A stretch of 64,000 bases of DNA, taken from NCBI GenBank assembly GCA_040507035.1, contig JBEVVR010000014.1:1-64000 (forward strand), written 5' to 3'. The first letter of the stretch is position 1. Each line of letters starts with the position of its first letter. This DNA comes from Thiodiazotropha sp040507035 (GTDB lineage: Bacteria; Pseudomonadota; Gammaproteobacteria; Chromatiales; Chromatiaceae). The notes under the pieces were generated by a model. That model did no database searches. It was given only the letters and a program-made list of their open reading frames with translations, and was not told where the DNA came from. Made by a program: the position numbers and the translations under genes. Positions 1 through 7,961 of the stretch are shown here, piece after piece.

Positions 1-1
1 C

Positions 2-178
2 CATCTGCTACGCCATGCTACGGCAACGGAAATGCTCCGGCATGGCGCAGATATCCGGCAGGTCCAGGAGATGCTGGGACACAGCGATATCTCCTCCACC
101 CAGATCTATGCCCATGTGACGATCAAGGATCTGAATAGGGTGTACTATGAGACCCATCCAGCTGCGAGGGATATGTAA
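2..178 (+). CDS. Tyrosine recombinase/integrase, C-terminal end (partial)
   Basis: Only the last 58 codons are in the window. The frame opens with HLLRHATATEML, which carries the HxxR box of the tyrosine recombinase catalytic domain. It continues with LGHSDISSTQIYAHV, which carries the conserved LGH motif and the nucleophilic tyrosine. These residues are the usual C-terminal catalytic half of XerC/XerD-like and phage or island integrases. The short tail after the tyrosine (ending RDM) resembles XerC/D-type proteins. The toxin-antitoxin pair and broken gene just downstream suggest an island integrase rather than housekeeping XerC or XerD, but the fragment is too short to decide. Confidence 0.85.
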   Translation, partial: HLLRHATATEMLRHGADIRQVQEMLGHSDISSTQIYAHVTIKDLNRVYYETHPAARDM

Positions 179-284
179 ACAGCTAGGGCATTAACCGTTA
201 AGCGTATAACCTATTGATTGTAAGAGGGATTATACTGTTCTGACGGATCTTCAATTTTATATTGAGTGTCGTAAACTGGTAAAA

Positions 285-304
285 ATACGCCAATGGCGTA
301 TAAT
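285..304 (+). promoter_or_regulatory. Operator palindrome overlapping the -10 box of the higBA-type operon
   Basis: ATACGCC-AAT-GGCGTAT at 285-301 is a perfect 7-bp inverted repeat with a 3-bp spacer. Its right arm runs into TATAAT (299-304), a consensus -10 element 10 bp before the toxin start codon. No good -35 box is seen. A repressor bound here would block the promoter, as expected for autoregulation by the XRE-family antitoxin. The inferred start site (about 311) would leave a leader of only a few bases. Confidence 0.6.
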
Positions 305-314
305 TAAGTAAAAA

Positions 315-626
315 ATGATTATCATCGAAACAGGGATATTTACTAAATTAATCAAGGAGTTGCTCGATGATGACGATTACAGGGCGTTGCAGGAAGCTTT
401 GGTAAATCGTCCTGATTTGGGCGATTTGATCAAAGGTTCAGGTGGGCTTCGCAAGGTTCGCTGGAATCTGAAAGGTACAGGTAAAAGCGGTGGTGTTCGG
501 GTCATCTACTACTGGGTTGTCGATGATCACCATATTCGAATGTTATATGTTTACCCGAAGGGTAAGCAGGACAACTTGACGCAAGTGCAAGTTGCACAGC
601 TGAAAGCCATTGTTGAGAGGTGGTGA
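315..626 (+). CDS. HigB2-type toxin of a type II toxin-antitoxin system (RelE superfamily)
   Basis: A 103-residue protein of the RelE/HigB fold. The central block GDLIKGSGGLRKVRWN followed by GKSGGVRVIYYW and LYVYPKGKQDNLT matches the pattern of Vibrio HigB2-like mRNA interferases, which cut mRNA on the ribosome. The basic residues of the KVRW and GVRVIYY strands lie where this family places its RNA-binding and catalytic side chains. The toxin comes first and the antitoxin second, the order typical of hig loci. The stop codon overlaps the antitoxin's ribosome-binding region, so the two are translationally coupled. No clear Shine-Dalgarno precedes the ATG. Confidence 0.85.
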   Translation: MIIIETGIFTKLIKELLDDDDYRALQEALVNRPDLGDLIKGSGGLRKVRWNLKGTGKSGGVRVIYYWVVDDHHIRMLYVYPKGKQDNLTQVQVAQLKAIVERW

Positions 627-628
627 CG

Positions 629-919
629 ATGAAGAAAGAGATGTTTGATGAGCTCTTGGAAAGCGTTCAAGAGATGGACGAAATTGTAAAAGGTAAGAAA
701 AAAGCCTCTCGTAGTTTTGATTATCCAGATCCAGAGGTGAAAGAGATTCGTGAGCGTATAGGTGTCTCTCAGGAAAAGTTCGCCCTTTTATTGGGTGTCA
801 GTAAACGTACTGTTGAAAATTGGGAACAGGGACGTCGGCATCCTACAGGCGCTGCTCGCTCATTACTGCGGATCGTAGAAGCTGATCCGGAACATGCGTT
901 AAGGGCCTTGAGTGCATAA
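629..919 (+). CDS. HigA2-type antitoxin, XRE-family helix-turn-helix
   Basis: A 96-residue partner of the upstream toxin. Residues about 40-75 (IGVSQEKFALLLGVSKRTVE then NWEQGRRHP) form a Cro/CI-type helix-turn-helix ending in the NWEQGR signature common in HigA-like antitoxins. The N-terminal 35 residues are charged and lysine-rich and probably wrap the toxin. GAGAGG at 615-620 stands 8 bp before ATG 629, so I prefer this start to the GTG codons at 620 and 623. The product should neutralise the toxin and bind the palindrome at 285-301. Confidence 0.85.
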   Translation: MKKEMFDELLESVQEMDEIVKGKKKASRSFDYPDPEVKEIRERIGVSQEKFALLLGVSKRTVENWEQGRRHPTGAARSLLRIVEADPEHALRALSA

Positions 920-1096
920 AGTAGTCTGCATTCAGTAACTAGGATCGATGTTATTTATTATTTGAGTAGTAATGGTGGACATTTATTTATTTTTGGTAGT
1001 TGGATAACTAGAAGTGGTTTAGCTCAATTATCGAATACTGCTTTACTTTATTTGAAATACTGATATTCCAAGCAGATGTTGAGATGTAAATAATTT

Positions 1097-1453
1097 ATGA
1101 ATGGTTTATGGACAGTTCCTGTTTCTTCAGTTGTTTCACTAAATCCTGATCGAGCTGTAACTATAAGCCGTGCTATTCTACGGTCGGAATGCAGCTACTC
1201 AAAACTTAGCCCATCTGCTCTTACGATCTCTGATAAACTTATGACACCAGATGGTGGTATAGACGCAGAAGTCTGTGCACCTATCGGACACAAAGTTCCA
1301 TCAGATTGTATTTTTCAAACCGGAATCACCGGATTTCAAATCAAATCAGGTACAATATTTCAGCCTTGGTTCTTCAGCTCGATTCAAGGTGAATTGCTCA
1401 ATAGTAAGGGTGAATTGGCTTCTGAAGTTATAAGACTTATAAAGGATATATAG
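1097..1453 (+). pseudogene. Truncated N-terminal fragment of an accessory (possibly defence) protein with a PD-(D/E)XK-like motif
   Basis: The 118-codon frame begins after GAGATG (about 8 bp before the ATG). It contains DGGIDAEV and, about 25 residues later, GFQIKSG. A GGID acidic turn followed by a QxK strand is the active-site layout of many Mrr/Cap4/DUF4297-like nuclease domains at the N-terminus of large defence or restriction proteins. The frame stops at VIRLIKDI, where such a domain would be only half finished. The break lies next to an 18-bp repeat (1456-1473), so I read it as a gene cut by rearrangement. I do not recognise the exact family. Base composition is AT-richer than the core genes. 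Confidence 0.5.
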
Positions 1454-1455
1454 AA

Positions 1456-1473
1456 GACATCCATTCATAAATG
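1456..1473. repeat. 18-bp direct repeat, copy 1
   Basis: ACATCCATTCATAAATGT, identical to 1805-1822. The unit is itself an imperfect palindrome with ACAT...ATGT ends. It directly follows the stop of the truncated gene and probably marks a recombination or insertion boundary. Confidence 0.7.
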
Positions 1474-1686
1474 TTTCTAACTGGCCCCCCATCTTCTGAA
1501 AGACAAAGAAACAAAGCAGCAGCATCACCTCCTCAGAAATAAGGACGATAGACTGTTTGATTGACAGAGAAATCGACAGATATACAGGTCTAGCCAGGTG
1601 TTTCCTGGGAAACGACTCGGAATCAGGCACAGCAATCTCTCAGCCTGCACCGATCTCTTTCTGGATTTGCTGTTTGAATGAATAGG

Positions 1687-1812
1687 CTAGTTGAATAACT
1701 CTAATGCCGCACCCAGATTCGGCGTTCGTCCAAACTCAAGTTTTTGGCAGGCGGCTTTGAGTGCGTGACTTGCGCCCACCAGCCCCTTGAAGCCAATATA
1801 AAATACATCCAT
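1687..1812 (-). other. Small reading frame or gene remnant between direct repeats
   Basis: A 41-codon frame on the minus strand starts at an ATG inside repeat copy 2 and ends at a TAG at 1687. The central run SHALKAACQKLEF followed by GRTPNLGAALEL has amphipathic, natural-looking composition and loosely recalls an HPt helix (HxLK), but that is weak. There is no ribosome-binding site. It may be the tail of a gene carried in by recombination. Confidence 0.2.
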
Positions 1813-1822
1813 TCATAAATGT
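1805..1822. repeat. 18-bp direct repeat, copy 2
   Basis: ACATCCATTCATAAATGT, identical to 1456-1473. The two copies bracket about 330 bp that holds only the small remnant frame. The bases just before each copy (GGATATATAGAAG and CAATATAAAAT) are also loosely alike. Confidence 0.7.
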
Positions 1823-2351
1823 CCAGTTGTTATAACGCATCAAATATCTAAGCGCTTTCATCTCCTGACACTCAACCAAACAAAAAACCTCCAAACTGTC
1901 AACTAAAAATAGTACAGAAGCAGTAATACAAGCATGTCGTTTGCCTGTCCTATCTCATTAAAAACATTGCAAAAAACTGTAATCTGAAAACACTTGCAAT
2001 TAGCCGGTTCATCTGTCATTCTTGCCGCCTCGTTAAACCTGTCCAGGAGGGACGGTATGATTAAGCTAAGGAAAGTGCATATCTATTCTGTGAACACAGA
2101 ATCACTGTTATCGGCTTGGTTTGCTCTGCTGTGGATGCTATTCCGCAGTGAGATCTGTTCACTGTTTCCCGCTAGAAGCCGTTGTGCTCTACACGTTCCA
2201 ACATAGAGCCTTTAAAGCTCTGCAGAGTTAACGGCTCGCTTTAAAACCTCCGAAACGTAACCAAACTTATTTTACCCATTGACGGGCAAAGTCCGATGTC
2301 GGTCTGTCACGTTGGCGCATGGTTTGAAATAGGTGAAGGCAGGAGTTCAAG
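1823..2351. other. Non-coding stretch of the accessory region
   Basis: I see no supported gene here. A 70-codon frame at 1994-2206 lacks a ribosome-binding site and any family signature. The sequence shifts gradually from AT-rich accessory DNA to the neighbouring chromosomal style. AGGAG at 2341-2345 belongs to the next gene. Confidence 0.5.
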
Positions 2352-2618
2352 GTGAAAGGATTCATGAAATTTCATAAAGCAGTCACAATTATTCAGTTAA
2401 TTATCGTCACATTATCGCTTTGCTTGGCGTCATTAGGCTTGGTGATAGAACACCCCGTTATCATCTATTTTTGGTATCTGAGTCTGATTGGAATCGCAAT
2501 GATAATAGTCACATCATTTTCGATTGGTCTCTTGCTTGTTACGTCACGTATCTTAATGCCTAATAGATCAAAGAATGGTCAAAGGTGGTTTTCTCGGTCA
2601 ACTCGTATACGGGTTTGA
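2352..2618 (+). CDS. Small membrane protein of unknown function
   Basis: 88 residues with two clear hydrophobic segments: about 13-32 (ITIIQLIIVTLSLCLASLGL-like) and about 37-62 (VIIYFWYLSLIGIAMIIV and onwards). A short basic tail (MPNRSKNGQRWF) follows. I chose GTG 2352 because AGGAG lies 6 bp upstream; an internal ATG at 2364 has no such site. I do not recognise the family. A hairpin-like ACGGTT...AACCGT lies at about 2680, between this gene and the hemoglobin gene. Confidence 0.5.
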   Translation: MKGFMKFHKAVTIIQLIIVTLSLCLASLGLVIEHPVIIYFWYLSLIGIAMIIVTSFSIGLLLVTSRILMPNRSKNGQRWFSRSTRIRV

Positions 2619-2725
2619 TTGACAAATAAAAACGTTGTTGAACTTTACCAGCCCGCGCGGTTAGACTCTTGGTTTCGTCAACGGTTTTTTACAACCGTGG
2701 CCTATGATTATTTGGGTATGGTTTG

Positions 2726-3157
2726 ATGACACAACCACAGACTGCCTATGAAAGAATCGGCGGTGAAACAGGGGTCAGAGACCTGGTCGACAGGTTCTAC
2801 GATCTGATGGATCGGGAAGCGGAGCTAAAGAAACTGCGTGACCTGCATGCGAAAAGCCTGAAGATGTCCCGTGAGAAGCTGTTCCTGTTTCTTTCCGGAT
2901 GGCTGGGTGGTCCCGATCTCTATGTACAGAAATATGGACACCCGCGGTTGCGTGCCAGGCATCTGCCCTTCAGCATCGGTATCGAGGAGAGGGATCAATG
3001 GATCGCCTGCATGCGGCAAGCAATGTCAGATATGGGACTGGATGAAAGGCTGCAGGCGGAGTTGGATCAGGCGTTTTTCCGTACCGCAGACTTTATGCGC
3101 AATCGGGCCGAGTCGGAGCAGGAAGCGAGTCTCACTATTTTACCACCTGCAAAGTAA
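2726..3157 (+). CDS. Group II truncated hemoglobin
   Basis: 143 residues, a usual length for the TrHbN/O family of small heme proteins that bind O2 or NO or scavenge reactive nitrogen in the cytoplasm. Visible marks are the start YERIGGETGVRDLVDRFYDL (helices A-B, with the B10 Tyr in RFYDL), the FLSGWLGGPDLY turn typical of group II, the proximal heme histidine in RARHLPF, and a Trp in the G helix (DQWIACM). The reading frame also opens at a TTG one codon earlier; ATG 2726 is the likely start. It converges with the unknown gene at 3190-3612. The C-terminal 15 residues (SEQEASLTILPPAK) extend past the globin fold. Confidence 0.9.
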   Translation: MTQPQTAYERIGGETGVRDLVDRFYDLMDREAELKKLRDLHAKSLKMSREKLFLFLSGWLGGPDLYVQKYGHPRLRARHLPFSIGIEERDQWIACMRQAMSDMGLDERLQAELDQAFFRTADFMRNRAESEQEASLTILPPAK

Positions 3158-3189
3158 AGACAGCGAAGGTCATGGACGGCAGAGCTATA

Positions 3190-3612
3190 TCACTGTAACC
3201 AGATCCCCCTGTCTGCGTACCACTCCTTGTCCAGTCGCCAGGAAACTCGTTCAATGTCGTTGCGGCGCAGTACCAGTTTGCGTACCTTGGATTGAACCTT
3301 GGCCAACTCTTTCTGTGCGGCGATGAGCTTTGGATCCTGTTCATCGAGGTTTTTCAAGGCGGGTTTGATCAGGCCGAGAAAGCGAACCGCGGGCATGGCA
3401 TTGGACCTGGGCGAGGAGAGCACCGCGGTAGTGCCGTTAATTTCTATTGCTCTGAAGGGGTACGGGTAGGCGGCAATCTGGGCATCCTGGCTGATCAGCT
3501 CGTCAATCTCATCGATGCGGAAGTCCAGGTTCAGCATCCATGCCAATAGCAGACTGAGGCCGATCACGGCGAGAACGGCCGCATAAATTTTGGTGCCTCT
3601 GTCCAGACTCAT
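3190..3612 (-). CDS. Membrane-anchored protein of unknown function
   Basis: 140 residues. One N-terminal transmembrane segment (about 9-27, IYAAVLAVIGLSLLLAWML) is followed by an acidic stretch (FRIDEIDELIS) and a basic helical region (KELAKVQSKVRKLVLRRNDI). The protein probably sits in the inner membrane with its bulk in the periplasm. GGGGAG lies 7 bp before the ATG. It lies downstream of the coiled-coil SPOR gene in the same direction (142 bp gap) and may be co-transcribed. I do not recognise the family. Confidence 0.55.
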   Translation of the reverse strand: MSLDRGTKIYAAVLAVIGLSLLLAWMLNLDFRIDEIDELISQDAQIAAYPYPFRAIEINGTTAVLSSPRSNAMPAVRFLGLIKPALKNLDEQDPKLIAAQKELAKVQSKVRKLVLRRNDIERVSWRLDKEWYADRGIWLQ

Positions 3613-3754
3613 TTTAGACTCCCCTAAATAAACTACAGACTACCGGGAGGGTCATGGCTTGGGCAATGACAATCCTCAGTGTTATCGAGGGTAGGGTGGA
3701 GGATGTTGCGTAGTGCTGACAGCAACACCCTCCACCAATGGGCTCTTGAGCCTG

Positions 3755-5299
3755 TTACTGAGTGATGAAGGATTGTACCTGCTGCATCGAGTGGAGTGAC
3801 GGCCTCTGTCTCTCGATCATCGGCGGCAGTCTGTTGCGTGCCGACTCTGCATCGGTGCGGGCTGAGTAGTTGCCGTAGATCAGAGCATATTTTTGGCTGT
3901 TATTGATGGTCACCGGCAGATAGGCGAGGTCATCCTTGAGGTAGTTGTCATAGCGTTCCGCCAGTTTGTAGAGCTCCTGCTTTTCGCTGACCGTTGCCAA
4001 ATGGATGGTGTGGTTGGTGGCGGGTTGCTTGGCTATCCAGGCGGAACCGTGGATGGCGTTGCCATTGCCGATTTTGCGATGGGGACGCATATTGGTGACT
4101 CGGCCATCGAGGGTGTCGACCTGATCGCCGATGGTGACCAGTCGATCGTTGATGTCGGATATCTCCGCTTGCATCTCTTGTTGCGCGGCTGCCGTCTGCT
4201 TGCTCAGTTCACCCAGTTGTGAATCTGTCGCTGCGACATGGGCGGCGGTTGTCTCTATGCCGGTTTGCAGCGCGTTATTGACTTGCGACTCCGATTTCCA
4301 ATTGGCGTTTTCATAACCGATAAAGACGAGCAGTCCGACTAGCAGTAGGGCCAGCGATGCGCCAAGAATGCGGAAATGGCGCTTTTCCAGCATGATCAGT
4401 GATACCAAGGCCTTGGCACCCTTTTCGACCCGATCCTGAAGATCGCCGATCTGCTCACCGTGCTCATCTGTGCGCAGACATAGCTCGTCGATGGCTTCAG
4501 ACAGTTGAGTGGTTTGCTTGTTCAAGAGAGTTGTCGACCGCGAAAGCTCCCTGCTTTTTTTGCTCAGCTCCCCGGCGGTGGTTTCGACGTTGGTGACACG
4601 CTTCTCGATGGCCTGGTCCACCTCCTGCAGTTTTAACAGGCGTGCCTGGTTGGACCTGATATCCTCTTCAGCCTTGCTCAGATTGTGACTGATTTCGTCG
4701 CTCTTGTCGGCGAGATCATCGTCCCGCTGCTGGCTGGTTTTGGCCAGGCTGTCGATCTCGGCAACCAAAGCGCTCTCGAGCTCCTGCAGCATTTTGGCAT
4801 TGTCTTTGATGCTTTTGTTCAGTGTCTGTGTGGTCTGTTTCGATTTCTTCGCCAACTCATCGGTACGGGCAATCAGTGCCTGATAGCCGTCATTGAGCAG
4901 GCCGATTTCGTTGCTCGATTTGTCACTGACCTGGTTTATCTGCTTGGATATGGACTTGATGTCCTTGCTGATATTCGCAGACTTGTCAGAGAGTGATTGG
5001 TAGGCACCGTCAAGGGCTCCGAGTTGTTGGTAGGTTTCCGAGACCTTTGTGGTTAAATCACTGCCTTTGTCACTGAGGTTGTTGAGGCTGGTCTTGACAC
5101 TGCGGTTGGTTTTGTTCAACTCGCTTCTGAGGTCGTCCAGGTCGGAATCGATCTTGCCGATTTTGTTATTGAGCTCGTTGGGTAGTGACGAAGTTGACGC
5201 TACCCCCTCCAGTTCGATCAGGTTCTCTCTATTGTTGTTCTGTTTATTGACCGGTTCGGAAGAGGCGGGTCTATTGGTAGCTTGAGATCTTTTGGCCAT
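3755..5299 (-). CDS. Long coiled-coil membrane protein with C-terminal SPOR domain
   Basis: 514 residues. Residues about 40-300 are almost uninterrupted heptad-like helix rich in L, S, K, D and Q (LNNKIGKIDSDLDDLRSELN, then repeats of LSDKS and LAKKS). A transmembrane segment follows at about 311-329 (ILGASLALLLVGLLVFIGY), then a second coiled coil, then a SPOR fold at about 430-510 (TIHLATVSEKQELYKLAERY, later KYALIYGNYSARTDAESARN). SPOR domains bind denuded septal peptidoglycan, so this end should be periplasmic and the long N-terminal coil cytoplasmic. GGAG lies about 13 bp before the ATG. A division or envelope scaffold is likely, but I know no named match. Confidence 0.7.
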   Translation of the reverse strand: MAKRSQATNRPASSEPVNKQNNNRENLIELEGVASTSSLPNELNNKIGKIDSDLDDLRSELNKTNRSVKTSLNNLSDKGSDLTTKVSETYQQLGALDGAYQSLSDKSANISKDIKSISKQINQVSDKSSNEIGLLNDGYQALIARTDELAKKSKQTTQTLNKSIKDNAKMLQELESALVAEIDSLAKTSQQRDDDLADKSDEISHNLSKAEEDIRSNQARLLKLQEVDQAIEKRVTNVETTAGELSKKSRELSRSTTLLNKQTTQLSEAIDELCLRTDEHGEQIGDLQDRVEKGAKALVSLIMLEKRHFRILGASLALLLVGLLVFIGYENANWKSESQVNNALQTGIETTAAHVAATDSQLGELSKQTAAAQQEMQAEISDINDRLVTIGDQVDTLDGRVTNMRPHRKIGNGNAIHGSAWIAKQPATNHTIHLATVSEKQELYKLAERYDNYLKDDLAYLPVTINNSQKYALIYGNYSARTDAESARNRLPPMIERQRPSLHSMQQVQSFITQ

Positions 5300-5532
5300 G
5301 GTTTTTTCACCTTACTCCTACGCTGAAAACCCAGCGCTATTCCATACGAATGAGAATCCTCAATGTAGAAAATTAGCATATTATTATATGCGGAGATAAT
5401 TTGTTTTTTTAGGGGCTTTCTAGTCGAGCTATTGCCTGAATGCTAATTTAGTGAAATAAAAGGAGAAAGTAGACCGAGTGAGTGGGGATCTGGGGGGTGG
5501 GACTTGATAGCCTGGCCCAGTGTACGAAAATG

Positions 5533-5727
5533 CTATCGCTTGAATTGGTTCTCCAACTGAGGTGCTGAGAAGGAATGTCCCTGTTTTTTAAAACCTGGAT
5601 AATCTTCAACACGCCAGCGTTGTTCAGTGTGGTCGTCCTCATCGACAAACCGCAGTTTTGACCAAGAAACGAGACCAACGATAAACAGGAGGATTAACAC
5701 CACGGCAACATTTTTTGGTGTGAACAT
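5533..5727 (-). CDS. Small single-pass membrane protein
   Basis: 64 residues starting MFTPKNVAVVLILLFIVGLV, an N-terminal membrane anchor followed by a charged tail (VDEDDHTEQRWRVEDYPGFK). ATG 5727 is chosen because TTGGAG lies about 9 bp upstream; the frame opens five codons earlier at a TTG inside that site. It is divergent from the YdbH-like gene at 5808. Unknown function. Confidence 0.45.
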   Translation of the reverse strand: MFTPKNVAVVLILLFIVGLVSWSKLRFVDEDDHTEQRWRVEDYPGFKKQGHSFSAPQLENQFKR

Positions 5728-5807
5728 ATGATCAATCTCCAAGCAAGCGCCTCGTTGATGATGGCTTACAGGTCTAACAAGAGTTGAATCAGAAAACCGA
5801 AACTATT

Positions 5808-7895
5808 ATGGAGTTTACTCCAGGCGCTACAACTTCAATGACAAAAGAACACTTACTGTTCACGGGGTTTGTCGCTTTACTTTTATTGATCCTGCTATCC
5901 ATGCCCTCCAGTGCGGGTCTGCAGATGGGTCTCTCAATCGGCAGCTTGAACGCGACCGGTTGGTCAATGGAGAATGTAAGGGTCGATCTTGAACTGATCG
6001 ATCGCAATCAGTTGAACTTGAGTCTGGCGGCCGATTCATTCACTCACCAGGCCCTGCCGGGCGTGTTGGAGGGTATTCGTCTGGATTGTCCTGTCGAGCA
6101 GCAACAACAATCCTATGTTTGCAATCAGGGGCGCTTGCATATCGCCAATTCAGACTACGGTTCGCAGGATCTTGAAGTCAGTGGCGTGTTTGTCGATCCT
6201 GAACATCTATCGGTCGATATTCAAGGTATGCGGTTTGCGCATGGGGAGTTGAAAATCGGCATCAAGCTGATCGAGGGGGGTTGGGATGCCTCCCTCCATG
6301 CCAATCGCATCAGGCTCGAATCACTTCCCGGGGCCTTTATCAAGGATCGATTGCCAAAGGGGTCTGTGGTTTCCGGTGTTACCAACCTCAAGCTCAAGGC
6401 CAGTGGTGTCATGGATCAGGCAGAGGCGATTGATCTCACGCTTAAGATTGCAGGTTTCGCCTATGCCGATGTTGAGGGATTGCAGGTTGCTGAAGAAGGG
6501 GGCTTTAACCTGAGTCTTAATGCCGAACAACGTGGATCGGGTTGGATGGGGAAGACAAAACTCAGTGTGTCAAAGGGCCAGTTCTATTCAGATCCCTTTT
6601 ATATCGAGGTGGCCGACGAACCACTGCACCTGCAGCTAGCTGGGCGCTGGAAACCCGGGTCCGATCGACTGTATATGGACGAATCCAGATTGCTGCTGCC
6701 AAAAGTACTCGAATCCCGGGGCAGGGTGGTGATTGACACCAACAGTGGCGAGTTGGTGGAGGCGAAGCTGAGGCTGCATAGTGACGATATGGGCGCTCTC
6801 TACGGCGTCCTATTGCAACCCTTGTTGATTGGAACCATGGCGGATGAGGTTGAGGCCTCCGGTCTCATGGATAGCGTGGTGCAGATAGAGAACAGAGAGC
6901 TGCAACGGTTCCATGCCTCATTGGAGGATGTCAACCTGGATGACAGCCGCGGTCTGTTTGCTCTCTATGGTCTAAACGGCCAGATGACATGGAATCGAGA
7001 GCCTCATGCTGACATGTCGAAGCTAAGTATCGAGGGAGGACAGCTCTACCGTATAGATTTTGGCAAGCTGGATATCCATGCATATGCGCAACAAGGGGAG
7101 GCCAGGCTGAACAAGCCGATCGATCTGTCCTTGCTGCAAGGAACGCTGCATATCGATCAACTCAATGCTGAAGGGCTGCTTGGTGAGCAGCCGCAGTGGA
7201 CTACCAGCGCGCAGTTCAAGGATATCTCACTGCAGGCCCTTGCCGAGGCGTTTGACTGGCCCACCATGGAGGGGATGCTGCAGGGAACGATTCCCAGGGT
7301 CCACTACCAGCAGCAGAGGCTGCAGCTGGATGGGGAGCTGGTGGTCGATGTCTTCGGCGGCAGGATTCGTGTCGGCGATCTACTGATCGAAGATCCCCTG
7401 GGTAGGGTGCCTGAGTTGTATGCCGATCTGCAACTGTCTGGGCTTGATCTCACCCAGATTACCCAGACTTTCTCATTCGGGCATATGACAGGTGGTCTGG
7501 AAGGAGAGATTGCCGGGCTGCATCTCTCGAGTTGGGAGCCCATCGCATTCAAGGCACGATTCAATACGCCGGACGAGGACAAGATACCCCATCGTATCAG
7601 CCAACGCGCGGTGGATAATCTGACCGCACTGGGCAATGGTGTGGGTAGTGGACTGTCGTCCACCTTTCTTGGGATCTTCAAAGAGTTTCGATATAACAGA
7701 ATTGAATTAAAGGCTATATTGAATGGCGATGTCGCGGAGTTAGATGGGATGCCGCATAAAAGCGGCGGTTACTATATTGTGAAGGGTTCTGGGTTACCAA
7801 GGATTGACGTGATTGCCAGAAACCGGCAGGTTGCCTGGAAGACGCTGCTTGAACGTCTCAAGAGTATACGTGTCGAAGGGATGGAGATGCGGTAG
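5808..7895 (+). CDS. ydbH: YdbH-family inter-membrane phospholipid transport protein (AsmA-like)
   Basis: About 695 residues. An N-terminal membrane anchor (LLFTGFVALLLLILL) is followed by long beta-rich periplasmic sequence, ending in the dicarboxylate-transport/YdbH C-terminal block with GGLEGEIAGLHL, RISQRAVDNLTALGNG and FFRY-like GIFKEFRYNRIELKA. In E. coli YdbH is a bridge-like protein, redundant with TamB and YhdP, that moves phospholipids to the outer membrane together with lipoprotein YnbE and chaperone-like YdbL. The next gene encodes the YnbE/YdbL partner, which supports the call. The start is uncertain: the frame opens at TTG 5784, with ATGs at 5808 and 5838, and none has a strong ribosome-binding site. 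Confidence 0.8.
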   Translation: MEFTPGATTSMTKEHLLFTGFVALLLLILLSMPSSAGLQMGLSIGSLNATGWSMENVRVDLELIDRNQLNLSLAADSFTHQALPGVLEGIRLDCPVEQQQQSYVCNQGRLHIANSDYGSQDLEVSGVFVDPEHLSVDIQGMRFAHGELKIGIKLIEGGWDASLHANRIRLESLPGAFIKDRLPKGSVVSGVTNLKLKASGVMDQAEAIDLTLKIAGFAYADVEGLQVAEEGGFNLSLNAEQRGSGWMGKTKLSVSKGQFYSDPFYIEVADEPLHLQLAGRWKPGSDRLYMDESRLLLPKVLESRGRVVIDTNSGELVEAKLRLHSDDMGALYGVLLQPLLIGTMADEVEASGLMDSVVQIENRELQRFHASLEDVNLDDSRGLFALYGLNGQMTWNREPHADMSKLSIEGGQLYRIDFGKLDIHAYAQQGEARLNKPIDLSLLQGTLHIDQLNAEGLLGEQPQWTTSAQFKDISLQALAEAFDWPTMEGMLQGTIPRVHYQQQRLQLDGELVVDVFGGRIRVGDLLIEDPLGRVPELYADLQLSGLDLTQITQTFSFGHMTGGLEGEIAGLHLSSWEPIAFKARFNTPDEDKIPHRISQRAVDNLTALGNGVGSGLSSTFLGIFKEFRYNRIELKAILNGDVAELDGMPHKSGGYYIVKGSGLPRIDVIARNRQVAWKTLLERLKSIRVEGMEMR

Positions 7896-7961
7896 CGGTG
7901 GCGATAGCAGAACATTATTATCTCATACAAACGGTTCAACTAACGAGCAAGGAACAAAACA

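Noticed and set aside
1346..1630. 94-codon minus-strand frame in the accessory region
   Set aside because: It spans the end of the truncated gene and the repeat, has a low-complexity hydrophobic run and no family match.
1994..2206. 70-codon plus-strand frame
   Set aside because: No ribosome-binding site, no family signature, composition unlike a protein.
1..2350. A CRISPR array or a complete prophage in the accessory segment
   Set aside because: Only two 18-bp repeats 349 bp apart and no phage structural genes are present.
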